Source: Providencia alcalifaciens (GTDB lineage Bacteria > Pseudomonadota > Gammaproteobacteria > Enterobacterales > Enterobacteriaceae). From it: a stretch of 64,000 bases of DNA. Positions 1-9,700 of this stretch are shown here, in pieces. Position 1 is the stretch's first letter. Each line of letters begins with the position of its first letter. The notes below the pieces were generated by a model. The model was not told the origin of the DNA. It was given only the letters and a program-made list of their open reading frames with translations, and did not search any database. The stretch spans positions 310,001-374,000 of the forward strand of contig NZ_CP084296.1 in the NCBI RefSeq assembly GCF_020271745.1. The letters run 5' to 3'. The position numbers and the translations under genes were made by a program.

Positions 1-3000
1 TGGTCACTATCAATAAAGCTGGTATCAATAACCCAGGTAGATTGATGATTTAAAAATGGTGACTGCTTTAATTTTAAATAACTTCCATGATTGACAGAAA
101 TTTGATATTCACCACCATACCCAATAAAATCGTACTCTATATAACCATGCCAAGAATCTGGTAATGTAGGAATAATTAAATGCTTATTTACAGAATCCAG
201 CTTGATATTAATCGGTGTAAAAACATATTCAAAGTTTAACTCTGAAATAACATATTCCAAGCCACAATAAAAATAATCGAAATAAAATTGATAGTTTTCC
301 TCCATCTCTCTAAGAATAGAGTAACCACTATCTCCTCGGGATGTTCCACCAAATAGAGAGCTGTATTTATAATTAATATACGATTTAGGAATAGCAGGCA
401 GCACAATGGTATTAGACTGTGTACTATCAAAGCTGACCTTATTTGAAAAAATGCCAACAGCTTCCCTCACATTAATAGCGTTACGTTTATTAATCTCCGC
501 GCGTGGTGACGATTGAAAATCACTTAAAGCACTATGTCCTATGCTCCATGATCTTTTTTCACCACGGTAAATATATTGGCTCCCTAAAGTGAATGTTCGC
601 TCTAAAAAATCGATATCCTCTATGACAATACCATTTGTTGGTATCAATAGTTTTTTTTCAGCATGATAGGATATAGCTGCATTTTGATAGATTTCTTTAT
701 AATGTGTAAAAATAGCACCAACTTCTGCCGCTTCACCAGCATGACGCTCATTAATTCTTACTAATTCCGCGACCCCTATGCCAAGACCGGTTAAAGGAAC
801 AGCTAGAGGCATTGCAACACCCGCAACAGTTTCAGCACCTAACATAGATGCTCCATATCCCACAATACTGGTGGTAAGTACAGAGGAATCAAAGGCTAAT
901 CGAGTTCCAATAACTGCACTTTGCTGCTCATTCTCTACATTTGCGAGCTCATAAATATCAAAACCAACCATCGCACCTTGAAAAATAGCGCCAACACCTT
1001 CATTTGCTGTGCGTAAAAGGGAAGATGAAAAACTATTCATCTCTGTTGTTACAACCGCCGCTCCATCCTTCCAAAGTGTACTTGCCAATTGAGTAACTCT
1101 TGATATGTCATTTAGTGCTCCATGAGCCATCATGGCATAGCTCACATAAGCATGAATTTTCAAGGCTGCATCTAGATTGGAAGAACGTTCTGAGGTTACT
1201 GATTGGCGATTACGATTTGCAGACCATTCAATCAATGCCTTAATACCAATGGCGGAATTAAGCCCGTCAACATGTTCAGCATTAATCGTACCTTCTGACA
1301 TATCCTCGTGTTGTAGCTCTAAGTCATTAAACGTGTAGTGCTGGCTAAAATTCGCTATGGACTCATTAAAATATTGTTTGAATTCAAAAAATGTAGCGTC
1401 CTCCGTTTCAATCCAACGAGGCGCCTCTTCATCGCCTCGATGGATAAACTGAACCCGATATTGCCCACTATCAAGTTTATCTGTACTAGCAAACACTGGA
1501 ATCCAACCTTCGTCTAACTGATTTAATTTGCTAATTTTATTGATTGACGATTCAAGGCGAGCTCCCCATTGTTCAGCATTTAAAATACAAAGGGAGGTTT
1601 TGATTTGTCTGTCTTCCATTAAGGTGTTTTGTTTCTCTAAAAAAACTTTCATGACTTGGTGACTCTGAGTAACCTCAGATAGGTCCGTAGAAGAAACGAG
1701 ATCTCCTACATTTAATCCCGAGCCAACACCAACACTTGCCATTTTCTCAACATCAATAGCAATAAGCTCAAATATAGGCTTTGATTTATCAATTAACGCA
1801 TCATATTTATAAGCCATTTTCTTCTTATTCATAAAATGGTTTAAAGCAGAGAATAATTTTTTATGATCATCAAAGGTATAAATTCCAAAGTTAGGGTCAT
1901 AAAAATAATAGTAAACCTTGCCACTGTTACTTAATTTTCCTATTAACATTGAGTGGGTTTGAGTATTTAAGGCATACATTTTCATTGCCTCACCTTCAGT
2001 GAGTGCCTTTTCTATCCCAGTTAAGTCAAGTAAAGCAACGGAAGTGGATGCTTCGACAGCTTGTATATTTGAATGTAAATTTTGCAATGATAATCTTAAT
2101 AAAACAGAATTTTTTTCTTTTGGTGAGGCTGCCGCAAGGAACATTTTATTCAGTAATTCATCAGCACCTTTATTACCATCTAATGCTAGAGCCACTGACA
2201 TAGCCCGAACTAAAGGGTAACAACGTCCACCTGAATCATCTTCCATTAAAGGTAAATAAAAATCTTGAGGGGCTACTCGTTGCTGAATACTTCCACTTTT
2301 TTGGAAAAATGCATCCATCTGAGATGTAAGATCTAAAATATTTTTTATATAATCGGATTTTTCTTTTATTTTAATATATTGAGACAGTGCGCCTCTTTCC
2401 TTTAATTTCAATCCACCATTAATATAAAATCTTTGCATCTCCAATAAAGACATTTCATGATCAAACCCGGTGATATTTATATCTTTATAATTATCAACCC
2501 CATAATTAAACTCAGCACTCCCCTTCCATATATCATTATTTAATATTATATCAAATTGATTCCTTAGTCTTAAATCATAAGAACTCACCCCTGCTTTAAT
2601 ATTATTTTCTTCCATTTGAATAACTGCCTTCTCTCCATGATGATTTTTAATTTGTAACCATAACCAACTTCGCTCTACTGATAATAACTCAGAGAATATA
2701 GGGTCATAGTTTTGTTTGTAGTATTCACGTAAGTTTTTATTCATATTAATAATTTCATTCAGCTCATCTTTTTTTATCCTATTTTCATATGAGATACCAA
2801 CTTCACTTGAAGTTAATTCATTTATCTTATCAATTTCCATCCTAGCATTATCTATTCTTTCATTAATATGAATTCTTTCATCATTGATTTTTTGTTTTAT
2901 TTTATTATTTAAATTTACCCATGAATCAATAGCAGGATGCTCTGATGAAAAATCGCCACCCAAGTAAATTTCATCTTTAATATTAGATGTATCAATATTG

Positions 3001-3908
3001 AAATCCTTTCCAAGATCGATTACTTTTTTGTGTATTTTACTACGATAACTATTGAACCTTTCTAAACTTAAGTGAGAAAATTCATTATTAGGGTATAAAT
3101 GACTAATTATTTCTCCTTGTTCACGTAAGTGTGGAATAGGAGCAACATCAAGAATTTTATATTCCTGGCGTTGTAATATTAATTCCCATTGCCCCTCTTT
3201 ATATCGCATATAAACTAAAGCTAAACCTTCCGCTGTTCCAGGGACTTGATAGTCTTGAAAATCAAATGCCATCACCACATTATCATAGAGTATTGAACTG
3301 TTAACGCGCCCATCATGATAGACCCTGTATGTACTATCATCATGTTTTGTCACAACAATTGAGCACCCACTTAACCCACCAGTAAATAGAAAGCTATCTT
3401 CTGCTGCTTGTATTGGAATATCTACATATGCAGGCATGCGATTTGACTGATTCGCTCCGTTATAACCTAAAAAATACGCATTGACTGTTAGCTCGGGATT
3501 AAGGGTTGCAGAACCTTGCGCCAACTCAATAGCATATATATTCGGCGCTATTTTTGTAAATTGAGCAAGACCATTAGAAGGCAATTTCCCTATTTTCATT
3601 ATACTATCTCCACTAATAGCGAAAGATTGAGAAAATAATATGGAATTCTCTTTAAATTGTGCAATGTTAGGACTTGCTGAATTCAGTAAAGCGGGCGTCT
3701 TCCACCATAAAGGCGACTTTAAAGTACTATCAAATAATATTTGATTAATTATTCTAGGAGACGAACTTAACGTTTTATAATCCAATTGAATATGCTTATC
3801 TTGTATATTATCCTTTAATAAAATAACTCGTTTTTCAGAGTAAAACTCCCGGTCAACATTAAAAAGATTAATATATAAAAACTGAGAGCGGAATAAATCC
3901 ATATTCAT
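1..3908 (-). CDS. Large TcdA/TcdB-pore-type toxin with papain-like cysteine protease domain (C-terminus beyond window edge)
   Basis: The reading frame is open from an ATG at 3908 (AAGGAA about 9 nt upstream) to the window edge, giving 1302 visible codons. The C-terminus lies outside. The middle carries a papain-like triad of the YopT/LifA (C58-like) type: Cys563 in GGRCYPLVR, His652 in THSMLIGK and Asp671 in YDPNFG. Residues about 960-1060 match the hydrophobic segment of the TcdA/TcdB pore-forming family, and include the string FDIYELAN. The protein aligns along its visible length with residues from about 380 of the toxin at 6717-13553 and lacks that protein's N-terminal 370 residues. Family knowledge suggests a secreted or injected toxin that crosses an endosomal membrane and is cleaved or acts as a protease. 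This role is inferred, and no glycosyltransferase DXD domain is seen. Confidence 0.8.
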   Translation of the reverse strand, partial: MNMDLFRSQFLYINLFNVDREFYSEKRVILLKDNIQDKHIQLDYKTLSSSPRIINQILFDSTLKSPLWWKTPALLNSASPNIAQFKENSILFSQSFAISGDSIMKIGKLPSNGLAQFTKIAPNIYAIELAQGSATLNPELTVNAYFLGYNGANQSNRMPAYVDIPIQAAEDSFLFTGGLSGCSIVVTKHDDSTYRVYHDGRVNSSILYDNVVMAFDFQDYQVPGTAEGLALVYMRYKEGQWELILQRQEYKILDVAPIPHLREQGEIISHLYPNNEFSHLSLERFNSYRSKIHKKVIDLGKDFNIDTSNIKDEIYLGGDFSSEHPAIDSWVNLNNKIKQKINDERIHINERIDNARMEIDKINELTSSEVGISYENRIKKDELNEIINMNKNLREYYKQNYDPIFSELLSVERSWLWLQIKNHHGEKAVIQMEENNIKAGVSSYDLRLRNQFDIILNNDIWKGSAEFNYGVDNYKDINITGFDHEMSLLEMQRFYINGGLKLKERGALSQYIKIKEKSDYIKNILDLTSQMDAFFQKSGSIQQRVAPQDFYLPLMEDDSGGRCYPLVRAMSVALALDGNKGADELLNKMFLAAASPKEKNSVLLRLSLQNLHSNIQAVEASTSVALLDLTGIEKALTEGEAMKMYALNTQTHSMLIGKLSNSGKVYYYFYDPNFGIYTFDDHKKLFSALNHFMNKKKMAYKYDALIDKSKPIFELIAIDVEKMASVGVGSGLNVGDLVSSTDLSEVTQSHQVMKVFLEKQNTLMEDRQIKTSLCILNAEQWGARLESSINKISKLNQLDEGWIPVFASTDKLDSGQYRVQFIHRGDEEAPRWIETEDATFFEFKQYFNESIANFSQHYTFNDLELQHEDMSEGTINAEHVDGLNSAIGIKALIEWSANRNRQSVTSERSSNLDAALKIHAYVSYAMMAHGALNDISRVTQLASTLWKDGAAVVTTEMNSFSSSLLRTANEGVGAIFQGAMVGFDIYELANVENEQQSAVIGTRLAFDSSVLTTSIVGYGASMLGAETVAGVAMPLAVPLTGLGIGVAELVRINERHAGEAAEVGAIFTHYKEIYQNAAISYHAEKKLLIPTNGIVIEDIDFLERTFTLGSQYIYRGEKRSWSIGHSALSDFQSSPRAEINKRNAINVREAVGIFSNKVSFDSTQSNTIVLPAIPKSYINYKYSSLFGGTSRGDSGYSILREMEENYQFYFDYFYCGLEYVISELNFEYVFTPINIKLDSVNKHLIIPTLPDSWHGYIEYDFIGYGGEYQISVNHGSYLKLKQSPFLNHQSTWVIDTSFIDSD

Positions 3909-4204
3909 ACCTATAATTCCTTTTTTAAAATATCACTTCAATCCATAAAACCCCAAAATAAAAGAACACGCAAATTATTACACTTAATATTTTATTTCAT
4001 AATAAAACTTATCATTCACTTTAACTTTAAGACGAACTATATACAGTAAAAGCAAGGTTATTCATTTTAATGTCTGAGCATAATTAATGAGCTCTTATTA
4101 AAATTTTTAATAGTTCTCTCTTATTTTTTGTTAACTTCAGAATGGAAAATTAGCGTTATAGTCATTCTCGTTAAGGACATTTAATAGCAAGGAACTTATA
4201 ACAG
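3909..4204. promoter_or_regulatory. AT-rich divergent intergenic region
   Basis: These 296 bp separate the divergent toxin gene (start 3908) and the 208-codon gene (start 4205). The stretch is strongly AT-rich and must hold the promoters of both if both are real. The ribosome binding site AAGGAA of the plus-strand gene is at 4189-4194. No clear palindromic operator was identified. Confidence 0.4.
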
Positions 4205-4831
4205 ATGACTCACACAATAATGCTAACTAGACCCTTTCAGCTCAGTTGGAATATTCGTTCAACAGCAGCTATTGAGCATAATTTTTTCTTGAGTAATGAA
4301 AACCATGGTCAGCGGAGTTTGACCATCCAAATCGCCAAGATGATATGGGCGAGAATCACCCAAAGGGAGGGATATTCGCCAAAACAACGAGTCATCAAGC
4401 TAGCTAATTCACATACATCTAGCCAATCCTCATCATTCTCACCTTTTCAATTAGCAAAGCTAGCCTTGTTTGCTAATCGCTTCAATCACCAAAATACCCC
4501 TTTTATCACTTCTTCGAAACAACACAAATTCAATCCATCAAACACCATTTCCCCCTCCCTTCATGACGGTATTTTGAATGCGGATCGTTATACGAAAATC
4601 GAGACTTTTCATCAACAAGCACACCATCTTGTGACAGACAAGGACGTCACGACTTTTGGTAATATCCGCCCTCTTGAAAGCCATCAAATATTATGCAAAG
4701 TATGCACTCTTTGTCCGCAGGATATAATTGATATTAAAGGATTTACTCAAACCAGAAATCCCTCACTACGAGGTAATAGTGAGATTTCAGTATTCAGAAC
4801 AGGAGCCTTTCTGCTAGGAAAAAACCAATAG
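4205..4831 (+). CDS. Unrecognised 208-residue protein between the two toxin genes
   Basis: I do not recognise this protein. The frame has an ATG with AAGGAA 10 nt upstream (4189-4194) and 208 codons, and is the only credible plus-strand gene in the toxin region. The product is hydrophilic and rich in His, Ser, Thr, Gln and Asn. It has no signal peptide or membrane segment, and has a short cysteine cluster CKVCTLC near residue 170. It is transcribed away from the upstream toxin gene and towards the permease gene, and a hairpin at 4865-4887 follows it. Position suggests a toxin-associated function such as an immunity protein, chaperone or regulator, but nothing in the sequence demonstrates one. 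It could also be a decayed or spurious frame, since its composition is unlike a typical folded protein. Confidence 0.45.
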   Translation: MTHTIMLTRPFQLSWNIRSTAAIEHNFFLSNENHGQRSLTIQIAKMIWARITQREGYSPKQRVIKLANSHTSSQSSSFSPFQLAKLALFANRFNHQNTPFITSSKQHKFNPSNTISPSLHDGILNADRYTKIETFHQQAHHLVTDKDVTTFGNIRPLESHQILCKVCTLCPQDIIDIKGFTQTRNPSLRGNSEISVFRTGAFLLGKNQ

Positions 4832-4859
4832 GTGCTTGTCACTTCAACAGCATCAGAAA

Positions 4860-4888
4860 TAAAAACGGCCTCATTCTCTGAGGCCGTA
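4860..4888 (-). terminator. Rho-independent terminator of the SLC13 permease gene
   Basis: An 8-bp perfect stem ACGGCCTC / GAGGCCGT (4865-4872 and 4880-4887) with a 7-nt loop is followed on the minus strand by TTTTTA. This fits termination of the gene ending at 4962. The plus-strand side is less T-rich but may also stop the 208-codon gene. Confidence 0.85.
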
Positions 4889-4961
4889 CTATTTCTTATG
4901 TTGCTATTTTTGTATTGAGCTTTAGTAGCAACTTCTCTTTTGATTCATATTCTGAGTGCTA

Positions 4962-6347
4962 TTACAGCCAGAAGAACCAAGCAAACAGAGAAATTACAAT
5001 GATACATGCCACGTTTAATACAGCACCTACGCGTACCATTTCAATTTGTCGAATATAACCGGAACCAAATACAATCGCATTCGGTGGTGTTGCGACAGGT
5101 AACATAAAGGCACAAGATGCACCGATACCGATGATCATGGTTAGCGCCATGACTGGCATACCTAATGCTTCCGCAACTGTTGCAAAGATTGGAACCAACA
5201 GTGCCGCACTAGCTGTATTACTGGTAAATTCCGTCAGGATGATAATAAAAGTCGTCACTGCTAGAATGATCACAAACCAATGGCTTTCACCAAATGTCAT
5301 TTGCATCCAGTCTGCCATGATTTTACTTGCACCAGATGAGCTCAAAATCGCGCTGAGTGTCAAGCCACCACCAAACAGCATTAATACGCCCCACTCAGTA
5401 TTTTTTTGGATTTGTGACCAACTCGCCACGCCCGTAATACCGATTAATACTGCCGCACTCAATGCGATGATGGTATCTAAATCTTTCACACCACCTAAAG
5501 CTTCGCTGATAAATGTACTGGTGATCCAACAAATAACCGCTAAAAAGAAAATGCTCATTGCGGTAATGCGTTTACCATTCCATTCAACTTTTTCTAATTC
5601 AATGTCAAAACGGTGTTTTAAGTTCGGACGCAGCATCATGTACATCAAAACAAACATCATTGGCAGTAAAACTACCATGATTGGAATACCGTATTTCATC
5701 CATGATAGGAAATCTAAGCCAAGCGCAGAAGCGGCAATCGCATTCGGCGGGCTACCTACAATCGTTCCTAAGCCACCAATGCTGGCACTATAAGCCACGC
5801 CCAATAACACGAATACAAACGTATTGCGCTCATGGCGAACATCAAGGTTAGAAAGAATACCTAAAACCAGCGGTAACATCATTGCGGCTGTTGCCGTGTT
5901 ACTGATCCACATGGATAACCCAGCGGTTACCCCAAACAATAGAATTACTGCGACAGATAAACGTCCACGAGCAGCCATCAACAGGCGGTTAGCTATTAGG
6001 CGGTCAAGGCCTTGAATATGCAGTGCCGTCGCGAGAGCAAATCCACCAAAGAACAAGAAGATAATTGGGTTCGCGAAAGCTTTTAACGCATCCCCTGTCC
6101 CCATTAATCCCAGCCCAACTGCCAGTAATGGGATACATAATGCCGTAATAGTGACGTGAATTGCCTCTGTTAACCAAAGTACGCCCACAAAAACCATTAA
6201 AGCCAGTCCCGCGTTTGCTTTTGGATCAAAAGGCAAAAATTTTAACAGTAAAAGTAAAACTACAATATCAACCGCTAGGATAATCCAACCACGCTTATTT
6301 GAAGGGGTTGGAGAAGCGGATGGTGTCAAAGATTCGGAAGCATCCAT
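4962..6347 (-). CDS. SLC13/DASS-family sodium-coupled carboxylate permease
   Basis: An integral inner-membrane transporter with many hydrophobic helices. It carries the DASS/SLC13 family features: an early helix followed by LTEAIHVTITAL, a first SNT-type motif in WISNTATAAMMLP and a second in TEFTSNTASAALLVP, plus a conserved MLPVATPPNAIVFGSG near the C-terminus. These SNT motifs bind sodium and the carboxylate of di- or tricarboxylates in characterised members. I place the start at the ATG at 6347, which has GGAG about 6 nt upstream; an in-frame TTG at 6371 lacks a good ribosome binding site. That gives 461 residues, normal for the family. It lies alone between two toxin genes. Substrate (for example a C4-dicarboxylate, citrate or sulfate) cannot be decided. 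Confidence 0.88.
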   Translation of the reverse strand: MDASESLTPSASPTPSNKRGWIILAVDIVVLLLLLKFLPFDPKANAGLALMVFVGVLWLTEAIHVTITALCIPLLAVGLGLMGTGDALKAFANPIIFLFFGGFALATALHIQGLDRLIANRLLMAARGRLSVAVILLFGVTAGLSMWISNTATAAMMLPLVLGILSNLDVRHERNTFVFVLLGVAYSASIGGLGTIVGSPPNAIAASALGLDFLSWMKYGIPIMVVLLPMMFVLMYMMLRPNLKHRFDIELEKVEWNGKRITAMSIFFLAVICWITSTFISEALGGVKDLDTIIALSAAVLIGITGVASWSQIQKNTEWGVLMLFGGGLTLSAILSSSGASKIMADWMQMTFGESHWFVIILAVTTFIIILTEFTSNTASAALLVPIFATVAEALGMPVMALTMIIGIGASCAFMLPVATPPNAIVFGSGYIRQIEMVRVGAVLNVACIIVISLFAWFFWL

Positions 6348-6716
6348 GTTAACTCCATAGCTCGGAAGCAATTTAAGTTTTCGAGTAAATTTTGTTAATC
6401 GTTTTTTAAGAGGAGTAAAATATAGAGTTAATTGAATGGGATGAAAATGTAGAGAACCTAAAATTGAGATCTATGCCCCGCAATTTACTCACTTTATGGT
6501 GAAAATCGTAAAAATCTCACTGGTAATTCACAAAAATGGCAATTAATTACTTAAGACAACACATAGGTAAGCATAACTAACTACTACTTTTCTCTATAAA
6601 TTATCCTCAACCGAAATATATAACAATTTGATAGTTCAGATAAATAATTCTATCACCATTTTGTGAGCTGCAAGCCAGCTAACGATGTAATTCAGTCTGG
6701 CTTACATTTTTATGAA
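6348..6716. other. Gene-free stretch between toxin 2 and the permease
   Basis: These 369 bp are AT-rich. They contain the permease gene's ribosome binding site and presumably its promoter. Near 6673-6703 the arms AGCCAG and CTGGCT form an imperfect hairpin with a long loop, but there is no T-run on the minus strand, so it is not a convincing terminator for the toxin gene. No coding frame with a ribosome binding site is seen. Confidence 0.4.
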
Positions 6717-9700
6717 TTACCCTTGGGGTGAGTGACTAAACAAACTATTATGCAATGTCATACTCGGTAACCAATGCGTATCCATTCGAGCCATTCCTAA
6801 TGAATCTTTCTGCTCAAAACCTGCCGTTTGTTCCGACAACAACGAAAAATAAACATCGCTTTCAATACGCTGATAATTCTTAAGGTCAATATGCGTTTCT
6901 GCCAGATTAATCGTTAAATTCAGTGAGTGGCGCTGAATAAATTGTTCCAATGACACATCTTTTGTTTGGTTGATAAAACGTAACTGCAAATGTTGATGAG
7001 CCTGTTTTTGATCGCCAAAAACTTGCCTTAACACTAGCGTGGTATTTTGGCTCATATCGGTGATAAATAAATCGTCATTATGCTGGCTCACCACCAACTC
7101 TTCACTCTCCGAGATAGGTAAAATTAACGTATCTAACTGAAAATCAAGCGCATGATTATCGATAATAATGGAGTGGTAATACGCCCATGCTTCTTTTGAA
7201 ATCCTGTAGGTATCCTGCCCATCCCCGGCACTCAACACGATGTTTTTCACATTCTGAATGATTGCAGGTGATAACCTGTCATTTTTCTTACTACCACGAA
7301 TAATCAATGAAGAACCGATATGAGCGCTTTGTGATTGGTATTCATTCGCTAAAATATCGACATACAGAATTTCACCGCTTTCAGCAAACATTAACAGACC
7401 ATTGCTGACAATTTTCACATTATCAAACCGTAAACTCGGGTAAACATCGACAATTTTTGGTAACTGAGCGCCGCTAATCAAGTTATGTCCTTGTCCAAAT
7501 GCAGAAGATAACTGACTCTCCATCGCAAATGGCTGGCGATACAATTTCTTAGCAATGGGATCAAAAATCAATCCAGCTGAATTATCTGCACTTAATCCTA
7601 GAAATTGGATATTATTTTCTAATGATAATTCATGAGCAATAATCACGTTTCCATTCAAATACCACGCAGGAATAGCTTGCTGGGAATTTTCTTTATTTAG
7701 CCCAATCAATGTGATTGTTTTACAGCAATAATAACCGCCCAATTTTTCCCACCAGTTTACCTGCTCTTTAAACCAAATCTCATTTAATGCAACGGGATGA
7801 TATTTCCCGCTGGCATCGACTTGGCAAACGACACCATCCGAATCAGACATAAATAAATTACCTTGCCAAAATACAACATTTTGTAAGTTATGAGGGGTAT
7901 TTAAAAACCATGCCGTCGGTTTAATCACGTTTAATATGTCCTGCCCCGCGCCTTCTTGGCGATACAGTTCTTTATTTTTACGGCTATAAAAAAAGAAAAT
8001 TTCCGTTCCTTTATCATCAAATAGACTTCCCATTAATGCCAAATCTGGCGGAATAGCCCAATGGCTTTGGTGTAATCGGATATTGGTCGGCTCTTCACCA
8101 TAACCAAGAGAGGGGGATAGATTGGGTTTAACGAGAAGGTTATCCTCCGTTCTTAACCAATAACGATGCAAAGTTTGGTTACTATCAACCCCTGATATCG
8201 TCACGCACTGACCTAAATCAGCGTCAATCTGCACAGACTGCTTACCATTAGATTTATGAATGCTACTTAACATATAGTTTTGTAGGAATGCTTGAGGCGT
8301 TATCGCCGAAAACTGAGTTGGTGTTTGAGCTAATTGTTCTAATAAAATTGAATTTGTGTTTAAGCCAATTAACCTAATTTTATTTTGCTCAAATTGAAAA
8401 TTAACAACTTCATTGGTATCAATATATTTACATGAAAAATAAATATGTCCATCACCTTTCCATAACTGTAATATTTCAAATGGACGATTATTTTGATTTT
8501 CTAATTGATATTCAGCATTCACCACGCCTGTTGCAATATCCACTTCCCATATTTGTTTTTGTTCTGGTAAGTAGAAATAAGCCGTATCATCCATCACTGT
8601 ACTTAAAGTAGCGTACTGTTTATTAGCATCAAGAGTATCAATAAAAATATAGCGCTGATTGCTCACATCATAGAAAGCTCGCCCCACATCCTTACCATTG
8701 TATTGATGATTATCGATAGCAATATACTGCCGGTGAGTTTGGTGCTGCCTCGCATAGTGCTGTAAATGTTGTTCTAAACTTTTGGACTTTCCTTTCCAAA
8801 TTTTTTCATCTTCGCTCAAAATAATTACCTGAGCTGATGAAAAATCAATTTCTTGCACTTCTTTATTTTTATCAATGACAATGATTTGGCCTTGCACACT
8901 GTCAATATCGACATCAATTTTAATATTACCAACCATCAGTTGATTATTTAGAATTTTAACTGTGCAATCTTCAAGCCCACTAGCATCTATAATCCATTTT
9001 GAATTTTGATTGTTTTTCACATCATCCGTTAGACTGATACAAACCCCATTATTTAGATTGAGCTTATACGTTCCACCGTAGCCTTTTATTTTATATTTTA
9101 TTTTTCCATGCCATTCCTTTGCTAGCTGTGGAATAACTAACTCACGATTTTTTTCATCCAAAATAACATCGATGGAAGTATCTACATATTCATGGAAAAT
9201 CTGTGTGATAGTATTTTCACTGGGGAAAATATAGAAATCATAATCAAAATTATCGCCTTGCTCTAGTCGGCGAATGACATCAAAACCATTATCATGACGC
9301 GATGTACATCCCGGCCATAAGTTGTAATTGTATTTAATATAGGACTTAGGAATAACAGGTAACATAACGGAATCGGCATGACTAAAATCTAATTCATGCA
9401 TCGCTGACTGGTAGCCAATTCCCTGACGGATATTTATTGCTTGCCCTCGGTCTTTAACCATCGTTGGGAAGTTTCCTGCCCAAAATATATAGTTATGGCG
9501 ACCTCCTCCCGAAGAGCGTGAGCTTGTTCGGTAAATATATTGGCTATCAAATTGAATTTGGTTATTTCTTAAGTTAAGCGAATTAAATACAGCGCCAAAT
9601 TTGGGGAGCAGCAACTTTTTATCTGCCATAAAATCGTAGCCATTGCCGTTATAGGCGCTATCCAACGTAGAAAAATAGAGGCCGACGGCTTTTGCATCTT

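Noticed and set aside
236-457. A 73-codon minus-strand frame near the left edge
   Set aside because: It lies inside the first toxin gene in a different frame; the toxin frame is continuous from 3908 to base 3 and homologous to the second toxin there.
6673-6703. Hairpin near the end of the second toxin as its terminator
   Set aside because: The stem is short, the loop long, and no T-run follows on the minus strand.
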